Assembly (NCBI RefSeq): GCF_000327385.1
Contig: NW_008706746.1
Span: 4,866,156 to 4,930,155, forward strand
DNA: 64,000 bases
Direction: 5' to 3'
Source: Lottia gigantea
Lineage: Eukaryota > Mollusca > Gastropoda > Lottiidae
Both the position numbers and the translations under genes were made by a program. The notes under the pieces are model-generated. The model was given only the letters and a program-made list of their open reading frames with translations. It was not told the origin of the DNA and did not search any database. Shown here piece after piece: positions 1-13,400 of this stretch. Each line of letters opens with the position of its first letter. Position 1 is the stretch's first letter.

Positions 1-395
1 AGATCTTGGTCAAGTTCGAATTTGACAAATTTTCGATGGATGGTTTTTTGAGTTACTGCCTTTGACTTAGTAAAAACGCATCAAAATTTGTTTGTGAACA
101 CAATAGAGACTACAGTTTTCTTCTGATTTTAATGAAATCTGTTGTGATCATCTATTACAATGAGATCTTGGTAAAGTTTGAATTTGACGATTTTTCAATA
201 AATGGAATTTGAGTTATTGCCCTTGACTTAGTAAAAATGCATCAAAATTTGTTTTCAGTTTATGTGTGTTTGATTAAATCAACAGTATCTTGTACAAATT
301 AGATTTTTGGTACTATTTGACACAGACTGGCGACCACCTTTGATATACTGATAATTTATCAGGGAAGTGGGCGTATTTTGCTAGTTAATCACTTA
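1..395 (+). repeat. Tandem-monomer dispersed repeat (type A monomers)
   Basis: Two and a bit copies of a monomer of about 162 bp. The word AGATCTTGGTNAAGTTNGAA opens copies at positions 1 and 163, and each copy carries TTGACTTAGTAAAAA and CATCAAAATTTGTTT. The block ends with GAAGTGGGCGTATTTTGCTAG near 362-383. The same monomer returns at 4375-4832 and, reversed, at 33120-33750. It has no coding potential and probably belongs to the pearl-like non-autonomous element family described at 3295. Confidence 0.8.
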
Positions 396-531
396 TTTAA
401 AATGGACTGACAACACATTATACGTGGAGAAAAGGTGTTTTGTGTCAATTTGAATGATGTAACTAGGAATCTGAGAAAAAACATAGTTTACTGGTTAATA
501 AACTTTAATTGAGATGTATGTGTTCTTTCAG

Positions 532-2734
532 CTGCTGAGCTTGGAGCAGATTTAAGAAAATTAATACTGAGATTATATGCAGCTTTTCTATCACCTGATG
601 GCAAGGTAGAATATCTTTTTAACGTCGGGGAGCCTGAACTGCTTATTGATAATGATACCTCTTGTGTTGTTGGGATCGATTACCTAAAATGTTTCATTAA
701 AAGCACCAAATATCCATTTACACCAATTGCAGGGAATCAGTCGGGTTCAATGTTTGACCCACAGTTCCAATTGGCATCTTTGATGAGTCTTCTTTACAGG
801 AGGTTCATATCTAAACCTGTGCGATAGCTATATGTATATCAATTATGTTACAGAAAGTTGATTATAAAGGTATTGGTGGAAGTGATGAATTTAAGCATTA
901 TATAAAATTAACTAAAGAGCTACAACGTGTTGAAATAGTAGATGCTAGTAGAGAAGAAAAGCTAGCTTTCTTTATTAATGTGTATAATGCTCTAGTTGTA
1001 CATGCTAATGTTAGCCGTGGACCACCAGTTAATATCTGGCAAAGATACAAGGCAAGATAAAAGTTTTTCAATGTTGATGAAAAAAGATAGAATTTATCAC
1101 AACAATCTGATAATGTTCTGAAAATTTCATAGATAATCAAGAATTGTTGATGATGCCAAAGAATACAGCCTGAATTATTCATTCCTTATTCAAGCTTATT
1201 TTCTAATTCCTATTAAACAGTAAGGGCAAAGATATATAGAAGGGACAATGTTCTATTTTACAGTTTTTTAACACAGTTAAATATATAATAGGTGGACATT
1301 CCTATTCATTACAAGATATAGAAAATGGTGTTTTACGAGCAAATAGAAAAGGAGTGGGTGTGTATCAATAATCTTTAGTTAGAGTTTTGATTTCTTAGAT
1401 GAATTTCTCCTGTTATAACAAATCTTATCTTAGAAGAACAATGTTGAATATTGATAATGGTTCTTCAAAATTGTTAACTGTCAGAAAGCATTGAAATTCC
1501 CTTTCTGATGTTCTTGAGGAGCAGAAATTTGACACAACAAATTACCTTTAAATAATGTATGGATTATTGATTGAGAGTTAATTACAATCCATTATCCCTT
1601 TGTTTATCTGAATATTTTTGTTGCAGGTATGTTTAGTAATCCATTTGGTAAAAATGATCCCAGATTAAAAGTAGCTCTAGAGAAACATGAACCTTTGATT
1701 CATTTTGGTTTAGTTTGCGGTGCTAAAAGTTGTCCACCTATAAAAACATACACACCAGATGTAAGCATTGTTTTTTTGTTCTTTTCTATGACTCCTCAAT
1801 AAAGTCAATATTTGTTTTTTAAGGAAGATAATATCTGATGGTTTCTCTTTAGCTCTGAAATAGCTGAGACTGTCAATTTTTTTTTTTTTAATATTCAACA
1901 TGAATCTTTTCCTCTGAAGATGTCTACAGTTACCTCCCTTACACCACAGAGCATTATAAATATTGGACAGTATGTCAGAAGTTATGAAATCCAACACTCT
2001 TTCTATATGCATATGCATATGCGATTTTGGCTTTGAATATATTGAAAATGGATTATTGTTTTAGGCTGTAATTGAACAGTTAAAAGTAGCATCCGAAGCA
2101 TTTTTAGATGGACCAGATGGATGTGATGTAAATGTTAGTAAAAAGACTGTCTATCTCTCCTCCATATTTAAATGGTATTTTATTGACTTTGGTAAAAACA
2201 ATGAAGAGGTATGGCTGTCATTTCTTGTCCCTAAAAAAATCTCTAGTTCTCTAGCATGTTGTCAATAACAAGAAATTTCCATTTAATATACCATACTAAC
2301 GTCATGTTTACAATTATTTATTATATCCAGTTATCTAGATGTTTGCTTTTAAAATGCTGATACAGCTTTATTATTTGCAATCAATAGACCGTTTCAGAAT
2401 GAATCGGATTTTAATCTTGAAATGTAACAAAACACGCAGATCTCTGGTATTGCACATATTATTGTGTTTATATACCATTGAAATGAACGCTTTGATAACA
2501 ATCTAATTAATGTTTGTCAAGGGTATATGAATAATAAAAGTACTATATATTTTTCTCAGTTTTAACATATTCCCTCTAATGCTACATTTATGTTTTATGT
2601 TTTATCTGTAGCTGGTACAATGGGTCTATGATTATATGGGTGAATCAGAGAAAAAAGAGAAATTAAAAGAAGTTATGTCAGGAAAGTTTAAAGTGTCATA
2701 TTTATCATATGATTGGTCTGTCAACTCAAAGTAA
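532..2734 (+). CDS. DUF547-domain protein, 3' part of a multi-exon gene
   Basis: Six in-phase exons: 532-605, 854-1051, 1264-1357, 1627-1760, 2065-2208 and 2612-2734 (TAA). The 5' exons lie before the window or were not recognised. The reading includes EKLAFFINVYNALVVHA, FFNTVKYIIGG, HEPLIHFGLVCGAKSCPP and FKWYFIDFGKN, which match the conserved blocks of the DUF547 family. In invertebrates this domain often follows a glutaredoxin-like or DEP region. Its biochemical function is unknown; the family resembles cysteine proteases and transglutaminases in some structure predictions. All acceptors are AG. Donors are GT except after 1051, where only GC (AAG|GCAAGA) keeps the family alignment. The coding exons are free of stops in this phase, so the gene is probably functional. 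The family call is firm; orthology is not assigned. Confidence 0.82.
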
Positions 2735-3294
2735 ACCATTGTAAATCATGTTTAAGTTCTCATTATCAATCATGTTTCTAAATATCTTGCCATAGCTTCA
2801 TCCATCATAAATGGCTTTCTGGAACCTATAACCTTTTAGCCAAATTGAACATGTAAGGATATGTTTTCATATAAAACTGAAAAAATGAAAAAGCACAATA
2901 TTTATAGTTACACGAAGGATAAAAAGAAATGATAAATGATATTTTCTTTTTGTAAACAATATATTCTCATGATAACGCTGCCTATAAAACGTTAAGTTTA
3001 TTCAACTCACATTTGATATTTCTTTAATTCTTTGGCTTTTTTTACCTTTAAAATATTATAATAAACTAATAAAGTTATTGTACATTGTATATTGTTATTC
3101 AGATAATTTGATATCACGATTTTTTATAATGCTCCTCATATCATTAATTTTTATTTTATTTATTGTATAATGTAGAGCACATATTATTTTATAAAATATA
3201 TGCAAAAACTATATAATTATTTAAAAATCATATTGAAATTAGATTGATTGGCAACAGTACTTGTAAATTTACTTGTTATGATTTCCTTTCTATC
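2735..3294. other. Gene-free AT-rich stretch
   Basis: 3' UTR and intergenic DNA after the DUF547 stop. AATAAA-like words near 3058-3070 could serve polyadenylation. I see no gene or structured repeat. Confidence 0.6.
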
Positions 3295-4358
3295 ACCGAC
3301 ATTATAATGTCATCACCCCTGTTCGTCCGTCCACAATTGGCATATGAAAATGATAGACACTAGAGTTCTTATCTGAATTTAATGAAATTGGGTGTGGTAA
3401 TTTATATTGATGAGATTTTGGTCAAATTCGAAATTGACGATTTTTCAATGAACAGTTTTTGAGTTATTGCCCTTTTTTTTTGTTAAAACAATGGAATATA
3501 TAAAGTTTTCATCTTATTTTTATACGCCCACATGGAATGTTGAATATTGCCGTCACCCATGTCCGTCCGTCCACAATTGCTCGTAAACACTCTACAAGGC
3601 ACAATTCTTGACTGATCTCGACGAAGATTGGTATGGTTGTTTGTTATGAAACAAGAAAAATATTTAGTATGAGTTATTGCCCTTGTTCTTGAAACGCTCG
3701 TAAACACTCTAGAAGGTGCAATTCTTGACGGATTTTGATAACACTTGGTGTGAGTGCTTGTTATCACCCAAGGATGAACCCTAAATCAAAAGATAAAAAA
3801 ATAATAAGTATGAGTTATTTCCCTTGTTCTTGAAAACTCGTTCAATTTTAGCTCGTAAAGCCTTCAGAAGGCACAAATCTTGACGGATATCAACGAAACT
3901 TTGTATGAGAGTTAGTAATCACCCAAAGATGAACCCTATTGAAAATCAGAAAAATCGAAAAAAATTAGTACGAGTTAATGGCCTTGTAGCACGTAAACAC
4001 TCTAGAAGGCACAATTCTTGATGGATTTTGAGGAATCTTGGTGTGAGTGTATGTAATCACCCAAGGATGAACCCTATTGAAAATCAGAAAAATCCAAAAA
4101 TATTTAGTGTGAGTTATTGCCCTTGTTCTTAAAAACGCGTTCAAGTTTTAGCCTGTAAACACTCTAGAAGGCCTAATTCTTGACAGATTTTGATGAAACT
4201 TGGTAATATTATTCAGTATCATCTCAAAAAATTCAGAAGAAGTGTATGTCTGAAGGTTGAATATTTCATACTGGTAATTGGTACTGTACTGCCAAATATT
4301 TTTATTTAAAATCAAAGCTGCCAGTGGGCATATATTACCTTGCCTGGCAAGCTATCTA
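3295..4358 (+). repeat. Pearl-like non-autonomous element (type B monomers)
   Basis: Starts near a GTCCGTCCGTCC run, that is (ACGG)n on the other strand. About five tandem copies of a 170-180 bp monomer follow, each with CTCGTAAACACTCTAGAAGG, CACAATTCTTGACGG and GAGTTATTGCCCTTGTTCTTG. It ends with GCCAGTGGGCATATATTACC and the small palindrome CTTGCCTGGCAAG followed by CTATCT. An (ACGG)n run, tandem core and fixed 3' end are the design of bivalve 'pearl' elements, which are regarded as Helentron-associated non-autonomous elements. The family link is inference; the repeat structure is seen directly. Other copies lie at 8720, 27878, 33004 and 41395. Confidence 0.7.
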
Positions 4359-4374
4359 AATAAAATCTGGTTTG

Positions 4375-4832
4375 ATCATCTAAAACAATGAAATTTTGGT
4401 CAAATTCGAATTTGATGATTCTTCAATGAATGGTTTCTAAGTTTTGGACCATGACTTAGTAAAAACGAATCAAAATTTGTTTGTAAACTCAATAGAGACT
4501 ACAGTTTTCATCTGATTTCAATCAAATTTGTTGTGATCATTTATAAAATCTTGGTCAAGTCGAATCTAATGATTTTTTGTTGCACAGATTTTGAGTTAAA
4601 TGGCCCTTGACTTATCAAAAGGCATCAAAATTTTTTCATGAATAATATAGAGATTATAAAGATTTCATCTGATTTTAATAATACAATTTATGTTAAATGT
4701 GGCTATAGAGGTGACAGTTAATGTCAGAATATTTTGTTGGTTCAAATCAACAATATCTTTGACAATTTAGAATGTTAGTAGATTTGACACAGATTGTTGA
4801 AGTGGATGTATCTTGCTAGGCAACCACTTGTT
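4375..4832 (+). repeat. Type A tandem-monomer block next to the type B element
   Basis: Continues directly after the type B element with diverged type A monomers (GGTCAAATTCGAATTTGATG, CATCAAAATTTTTTC). It closes with GAAGTGGATGTATCTTGCTAG and CAACCACTTG, the same terminal block as at 362-395. Confidence 0.65.
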
Positions 4833-7427
4833 TTGTACCAGTATTTATGTAATATCTCGGGGTATTGCTATAGCCTATGTAGCAGGAGGGATTGAATGGC
4901 TCCTGAACAGCTCTCAGGTGGCAAGGATTTCGATCAAGATGCTGATTTCCGAGAAAAATCTAAGGAATAAGATTAAACTAAATACTTTTATTAACATTCA
5001 CATTACTTCACGGCGAAACATTTACTTAAGTAAACGTTCTCTTGCCCTAATTTAGAGCAGGTTCACTAGTAGAGCGGAACGTTGAAGTTCCATCCCGGGG
5101 ATAAATTTACACCAAAAAGCACAAGCCGATTAACCAGATAAATAGGCTACGGACTAACCATCTGCATCTGTAACACTTAAAAGTTAAATCTGTGGAGCGG
5201 AGTGTTGCACTTGCAACTCCCACAGAGCAAGCTTACATATAGCGGAACCTACTAACTTCCAGCCCACGACCGATTGGTTAAACTACACCCAAATTAACTA
5301 CTTTCATACCGAACGACGTTGAGCACTGCACTTGCAAAGCGAGACATATTTTCCCATTGGACCACGTTTAGCAACTACAGCAACTATTCTACAGGCTATT
5401 CTAGAAGAAACAATATTACAACCTTAAATTCCTACTTCCGGTTGAATGTAAACAACAGGAGTTACGTTAGTAACTAAATATAGACAATTCCGGAATACAC
5501 ATACAATTATATAACATAATATCATAGAGTTATATATAGCAACTCTATATATAACCCTATGCATAATATACACAAATCCCCTACAGCTGTATGAAAACAC
5601 AATCCAGTTTTATGTTTTATTAAACATGTATTTAAAACCCTGAAATATATATTTACAAAATTAACATTATAACAGGACTACCGGTAGGCCTACAACCTTT
5701 AAAGTAGGGACAGATGCGCCATTTATTTTTACTAATCATACTTTAATCCCAAAAGCGGGATCAATCAATAGCTTAGTCAATCAGTATTAGTGTTAATTCA
5801 TAGCTCACCGTCCTAATTTGAGTATTCAATTCCATGTGTGTCCAGAATTATTCGCATTTGAATTTTAAAATAACGACTCGTCCATTTAGATACTTAGCTG
5901 ATTTTACGTGTTTCAGAGTGTGGCCGGGGTTAATACGTGGTAAATAGTCACTGCCAAAACAGCCATCTGATTTATCTTATCTTTATCTGATTTTTATCTG
6001 ACATTGATAACATTGATTTGCCATACCGTAATATTCTTAAGTCGTTCAAAACAATCATGCAAACGGCTTGTATTATACTGTATGGATTCATTGCATTCAG
6101 CAGCTACCGTAGTTAGCACGCGACAATACAGGTAACAAACCATAGAGTTATATATACCAACTCAGTTCAAATAATGGAGCTCACAAACAGGTTCGTATTA
6201 AGGATATTTCTCTTTAGTATGGTCTAAATCTTCGAATTGTCTTCTTCATATATTTGATTCATTTAAAGCTATAAAACTGCTTGTTTTCATGTTTCAATCG
6301 CCAATGTTTAATCCTTCTATGGATTGTAGGCCTAATGTATGGTGGCACATACGTCGATCAACAATATTTTATGTACCGGTATTCGTGTTCAAATGGTGAT
6401 TTCTCCCTTCCAAGTTTTCCTCATAGACAGTCAAGTAACCTAATTTCGTGGAAACCTATTATTCGTGGATTTCCGGAATGCATTAATAATTTACATGAGC
6501 GACCTTGCGCGACCTCCGCATTAGTTTGTTTTGATAAACATGGGTTTTCTGTACAATATCAGCTAGTAGAATGAATCCAGTAGTTTCAAGTAAGGTAAAA
6601 AATGTATTAATGTATACTTTGACAAATACAAAATGGCGGATTTCACTTATTACCAAACGTCACCATTTTTTATCGGCCGAATTTCCTTATAATCCCATGC
6701 GGTAATCGGAATTCCAAGTGTCGTCTGCTAGAATATATTCCAACAAATGAGGTCACATGATCAACTAGCGGATTCCATGTCAGCAGAAAATTTCTATGGA
6801 ACACAAAGTGGACCATATTCTTATGTTGTTTCAGTGACTTTTAGCAATAAATCACGCTACGTATCTTATTTTGTCAGTCACTATTTTTTTTTAAAATCAT
6901 GGTTCTTTGAAGGAATTGTCACTAGTTATAATGAATTGATATTAAAGATAAATATTAAGAGAGGTTAATTATACCACCCGGTATCCATACAACGTGTTTT
7001 TCTTGACTTATTTATAGATCAAACATTATACACGAAAATATGTGACGCATTCTGCCGCCGTTGCCGAGTTGGTTGCTCATGAAATATGGGTTAAAGTGAA
7101 GGATTCATAAAGAAAATCGAAATAAACCAATTTTAATTATTTTGTAGAATATCTGAGGAAACATCTAAGACATAAAAATTTTGTTTCCTTTTTTTAACTT
7201 TGACAAAATTTGGTGTTGAATCCTTATATCCACGAAAATAGGTTACACCACTGTATATAATGGACAAATAGCGAAATATATAGCTATAGCTGACCTTTGT
7301 TATTTATTTATTAGACGTAACTTGAACATATATGTACAAAGAAATTATAAGCTATTTGTGTTTGGGATGCGATGAGATGCGATGAAGAACGCGATGTGAT
7401 GTTTCTAAAAATATTTATTCGCTGAAC
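4833..7427. other. 2.6 kb with no recognised gene
   Basis: The only ATG frames here (4813-5055, 6281-6574, 6747-6968) show no domain, no codon bias and no splice context, so I treat them as chance. There is a near-perfect hairpin at 5523-5561 (CATAGAGTTATATATA against its complement), and its left arm recurs at 6141. At 5060-5400 the word GAGCGGAAC/GAGCGGAGT recurs with small hairpins such as GTTGCACTTGCAAC, which looks like a degenerate repeat. The string AATATTACAACCTTAAATTC at 5412 recurs at 40305, marking a dispersed repeat edge. The part just before 7428 would be promoter and 5' UTR of the aminotransferase gene. Confidence 0.5.
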
Positions 7428-10400
7428 ATGAATGATGACAACATGGCGATGACAAATGATGATGTGGCAGTGTCGAGCAGGCGGAAGTCCAGTTTCGTTG
7501 ACTTGGGCAGCCTAGTAATGTTTCGTGTTCAGTCGATGTCATTTGGATCATCGTCCACGAACATTACAGGTAGTCCGAAACACCGATCTCGAACAATTGG
7601 AGAAAAAAAGTTTCAACTGATATTATAAAAATGATTATGCAATAATTGATTAAAAAAAATGGTAAGATTAAACTGACACGTATGCCATCTGTTTGACCAA
7701 CCTCAGTCTCAGAAACACAATTTTTCTTAGCTAAGCTAATAAACAGGGTTGTATCTACTATCTAGAAAATACTTCAAGGAGGGGTGTGGGGAAGCAAATA
7801 TGAGAGGTGAAATCTTCTTGCAACGATTGTTCTATGAGATTAACAACAGTATTAATATAATAAATGTATTATTTTAGGAAAGAAATGACTTACTGAAAAT
7901 ACCCTTTCTTAGGCCCATATCCCTGCAGATCCGGCATCTCGGGACGAACGGTTCAGTGGACACAGCCTGTGTGCACGAACAAACATTGTGATATGTGCCT
8001 ATGGATATAAAAAAACAAAGATATGTAGCACCACGACTGGAAAAAGATACAACTGTGTATCAGCCTGTGATTGCAACACCCGCAATATTGTCTATCTGCT
8101 CACCTGCAAATTCTGCAGACTGCAATATGTCGGAGAATCAAAACGCTCCATTTACATAGGACTAAAAGAACATCGTGCCGACATTCGGCAGAACAGAACA
8201 GAACAGTCAGTAAACACTTCAATAAACCCGGCCATGGCCCAGATCCTTTCTTTGTCCATCTAATCAGAATCATAAACCATGACCCTGATCTAGATACGAC
8301 CCCCAAAGAAAGACGCAGAACCGAACTATATTGGATCCACGAGCTCAAAACTATGACACCACTTGGCATAAATTAATTCATTTAGCTTCCCTACCGTCAC
8401 TGGTCACCCTAATTCTATAATATAATAAATGGTTGTGTCATCAGCACATATTTCTGTGGTTGAATGTTTAGCAAATAATGGAAGGTATATAAAAATAAGG
8501 AATATAGAATTGGTCCTTGCTTGATCCTTGTCGCACACCACATTTCACGTTTATTTCTTGCACATGAAATCTCATTTAAATCTGCGTGTATGAATGTCAT
8601 TAGTATATTTTGGTTTCAGAACAGAGAAGTATCCTGACTATGAAAAATATTTAAGTAAGCTTGCACTAAGACGAAAAAAATCCGCAACAGCTTCTGGACA
8701 TGATGGTAAGTATGGTGTTCATCCCATTTCCAAGTACGATAGTTGACACGATATTGAGCTGGTTTCCTGACGGATTTTAACGAAACTTCGTGTGAGTGTC
8801 TGGTTTTGTCAAATTAGGATAAACCGTATTGAAAATCAATAACATTACAATTCAATAGTTAGCTCGTACACACTCTAGAAGTCACAATTCTTGAAGGATT
8901 TGGACAAAACTTGGTGAAACTGTTTATTAGGATTAACTATTGAAAATAATAAAATCAAGATATATGTAATGAGTTATTGCCTTTGTTCTTGGAATCTCGT
9001 TCAATTTTTAGCTCGTACTATAAGGTGTATAAGGTCTACAAGGCACAATTCTTGACGGATTAAGATGAAACTTGGTGAATTCTATAACATTACCCAAGTA
9101 TGCTCCCTCAAGCAAATTCAAAAAATCTTCAAATATTTGACATGAGTTTTTACTCTTGTTCTTGAAAATGTGTCCAATTTTTACCCGTAAACACTGTAAA
9201 AGGCACAACAGATGTTAAAGAAACTTGGTGGAATTGTTAATTTTTGAACCCTATTAAGGACTCATTTGCTTGGTTTTAGGTTTGATAAAAACAAAACAAA
9301 ACAACAATGAATAATAATGAAATAAAGGGTGCAACTCGTGCCTTTAGCACTCGGTCAGTCATCAACCAGTGAGCTAGACTTATTATTTGGAAGACTTTAA
9401 ATCTTTCGTGATTGTAGGAATTCTAATGAATTTTTAAACACAGGCCTTTCCACCACATACTCAAGTGTTTCAGGAGTCAAATTTCACTGTCCAAACACAA
9501 TATTCACCATAAAATTTTCATTGGAGTTAACAAATATGCTCTATATTTTTATACGCCCAAATGATATGAAACTCTACAAAGCCCAATTCTTGACGGAGTT
9601 ATTGCGTTCAAGTTTTAGACTGTAAACACTCTAGAAGGCCCAATTCCTGACGGATTTTGATGATTCAGTATCGCCTCAAAAGAAGTTCAAAAGAAGTGTA
9701 TGACTGAAGGTTGAATATTTCATACTGGTAATTGTTACTGTACTGCCAAATATTTTTATTTAAAATCAAATCTGTCAGTGGGCGTTTATTACTTTGCCTG
9801 GCAAGCTATCTTTTTAAAATTTTTGGGCCGAGACGTTTTCTGCCAAATGGGTGCTAATCATATCTACATACATGATCAATTCAGCCAGCGACCAATGAAT
9901 TAGACTATATATTTGAAAAGGCCTTCTGGAGTCAAAAATGGTTTAGATAATTACCCTGGGATTTTACATTTAAAATCCACATATAATATCCCTGGGAGTT
10001 TATGTATGATTTCCCCAGTATTACATTTTATAGGATAGATCCTACCAGAACAAGTGCATTGTTATATAATATATAACATAATTGTAATAAATATAATTAT
10101 ATAATTGCTGATACTAACTTTTAATCACACAATTTGTCACTGAATATGAATGACGGTGATGTAAATGTTGAAGGTTGATGTCTGTGCTCTAGATAACTGC
10201 TTCTGTTTTGCAGATCGAAAGCCAGTTCCAGGACAAGATGTGCCTCTATTAGCTGGTCATCCACATGCAGATATTTTCCCTATTATTGGAACAGAATTAA
10301 TTCTCAAGTGAGACATCCCTCTTTAGTTTCAATAGCTAAAAAATGTGATTATGTCCACAAATATTGCATTACAACCATTTCTATGTGTTTTAAGTATTAA

Positions 10401-13400
10401 TGATTCTGAGGAGAATTATCAATGAACTAGTACTAAACTGTTCCTTTTTGAATGGAGATGTATAGGATATATATGCATGATATTACAGAGATGGAACAAA
10501 GCTGCAGATTGGTGAAGATCAGATGAAGGTGGCGTTACAGTATGGTAGTCTAAAAGGGTATGTATCGGATGATTGAAGCATTGGATAACTGAAAGTGCAT
10601 AGAAGTAAACATCGAATTTTGTATGTCAATTATACAGAGTTTGTTATTTTACACTGCTCTGTTTGATTCTTTTCGATAAATGAACAATATGGTCCTAATA
10701 CATTTCATTCTTCTTCGATGATCTGGTGGGATTAAAAGGAATGTAAAAAAGTTTTTCAATTGTTTATGTGTATCGGGGACACAGATAGCATCAATTTGCA
10801 TCATTCTTATTTTGAGTCAGACTTCTGTGATTCTTAAAATGTTTGATGACGTCACTAAAAGCGAAGGGCCTAAGGTGATAAAGCATATTTTACGATTAGT
10901 ACCAAAGCCTTTAAGAAAAATTTATCTTCTCTTAAACTTGGTTATCTTTAAGTCTTCCAGAGTTGAAAGAATGGTTGATAGAGCTAGTAAAAAGATTGCA
11001 CGATCCTCCAGCGTGGAAGAATACTAGTCATCCTAGTAAATTAGATGTATTAGTAACAGCCGGTAGTTTAGCAGCCATAGCAACAGTTGGTATTTTCAAT
11101 TCAATTTGTCCAATTATCCACCAATTGTTCCATAGAATTTAGTTCATCTTTACCTCTACGTGAGATTCTATTTCACTTGGTAGTCATCTTCACATGTGCA
11201 TTCTTGAGAAATTGCAAAAAGTATGATACATTAAATGAGTGCAGTTGTTGGTGACAAGGTTTGTTTCAATTCGATTGAGATATCCCACTTTTTAAAATCA
11301 ACTCTTGTTTATCTCAAATGCATATAGTCAGTAGTCTTAAATACAACTGATTAAATCTTAGGAATCTTTGACATCTCTTTCAGACTTTTGAACTGATCCT
11401 TGATGAAGGCGATACTCTTTTAACCCAAAATCCTACATATCAAACCATGCTCTGTGTTGTAAGTAGCACTTTTGATTGCTGTTATTTTTTAGGCAATATA
11501 TGTACTACACGGTAAATTTTATTTGCACTGCACTTATATTATAAAACAATTATAAAAAATTCACTAACACGACTCATTCAGATGAGACAACAGAAACCTT
11601 CATTAAGCTTACCTTTTTTTCTATATCAATTCTTATGATCGGATGTTTTGGACAAAGATCCATGTTTTTCAAACCGCAAATGTTCTGTTAATACACACTG
11701 TTTTCATCGACACCAGTTTCAAAATCCTAAACAATATTAATTTTCAATACTTTTATATCTTGATTCAGGGTGAACCACTTGGTATTAATATAGTGGGTTT
11801 ACCAGATGTAGATGCACATGGACCAGTACCCAGTTCTTTAAGAGAACTTTTGCAAAACTGGGAAGACAAGAAACCAAACATTCCAAGACCTAAGGCTTTT
11901 TACTTTGTACCAACTGGAGACAACCCACGAGGTATTACATGGTCAGAAGATCGTCGAAGAGATATATATCAGATTTGTCACGATTTTGATTTGTTGATTC
12001 TTGAAGACGATGCTTATTACTTGACTCAATTTAAAAGGGTAAGATTATGCTCTACATTGTTGTTTATTTGTTAACCTCTAAGAATCAAGCAAAACATTAA
12101 TTTTTAAGGCATTGTATTTAATAAGTCACCATAAAAGCTTTGGGCTGGATAGCTTATACCTTTGTTTGAAATGACACATTATATTGTTCCTTATATGTGT
12201 GACTTGAGTTATTATTGTTATTTTTACAGCCTTTACCAAAAACGCTGTTATCTATGGATGTAGATGGACGAGTCATAAGATTTGATTCTTTTTCTAAAGT
12301 TTTAGCTCCTGGGTAGGATATATAATTATTAGATATAATGTATTACCAATTGTCAGAGTATTGAGATGTCAACATGAGTAGTTTAGGATGTATCCACAAC
12401 GTGACATAGACCAGGCCCCAGGGCCAGTACTCTACCCTACACAATCAGTATTTCTGTTGAAATGCAAGATTTGACAGTATTACCTAGCATCTGAAAAATC
12501 GTATCAAACTAGTTAGCAGCTAAAACACGACTGTTTCAAAGTGACGAAACGGACTAGGAAATGCTGAAAAATCATTGTTTCCTCTCTGAATTGATGAAGG
12601 AAATGCTAAAATATCATTGTTTCCTCTCTGAATTGATGAAGGAAATGCTAAAATATCATTGTTTCCTCTCTGAATTGATGAAGGAAATGCTAAAATATCA
12701 TTGTTTCCTCTCTAAATCAATCAAGGAAATGCTAAAAATTCATTGTTAACTCTCTGAATCACTCAAGGAAATGCTAAAAAAATCATTGTATCCTCAAATT
12801 CATCAAGGAAATACTAAGAAATCATTGTTTCTTCTCTGAATCAATCAAGGAAATGCTAAAGAAAAATGTTAACTCTTGAATTCATCAAGGAAATGCTAAA
12901 AATCATTGTTAACTCAATGAATCAATCAAGGAAATGCTAAAATCATTGTTTCCTCTCTGAATTCATCAAGGAAATGCTAAAAAATCATTGTTAACTCAAT
13001 GAATCAATCAAGGAAATGGTAAAATCATTGTTTCCTCTCTGAATTCATCAAGGAAATGCTAAAAATCATGGCGAACTCTCGGAATCCATCAAGGAAATGC
13101 TAAGAAATCATTGTTAACTCTCTGAATTCAGCAAGGAAATGCTTAAAAATCGTCTCCTTCGAATTTGTGTTGTTCGTGTTTTAAAATTAAACTCATTCTG
13201 TTTTTAAATGAGTTAATTTGAATAACACAGCTCTATCATCTCTCATCCCAAAAGTAGCCAACTTTGTCTCAAACAACAAATCCCTCATTTCCTCAGGGGT
13301 GCAAGCTCTTGGATCTGTAGCAAAAGCAGGAGTAAATAAAAGCGAAACAGTGAAAAGATCTAACGAGTTGAAAGAATTACAACATATAAGAGAAATGCGA

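Noticed and set aside
6281-6574. 97-codon frame with a hydrophobic start
   Set aside because: No splice context, no recognisable domain and codon use like the intergenic DNA around it.
10812-11027. 71-codon frame over an aminotransferase exon
   Set aside because: Wrong frame; the real exon 10953-11085 uses another frame that aligns to AADAT.
12561-12749. 62-codon frame with repeated [13 protein letters not shown]-like units
   Set aside because: It is open only because the 42-bp satellite unit is a multiple of three; no start context and no gene around it.
12557-13157. CRISPR-like array
   Set aside because: Units follow each other without unique spacers, in an intron of an animal gene: a satellite.
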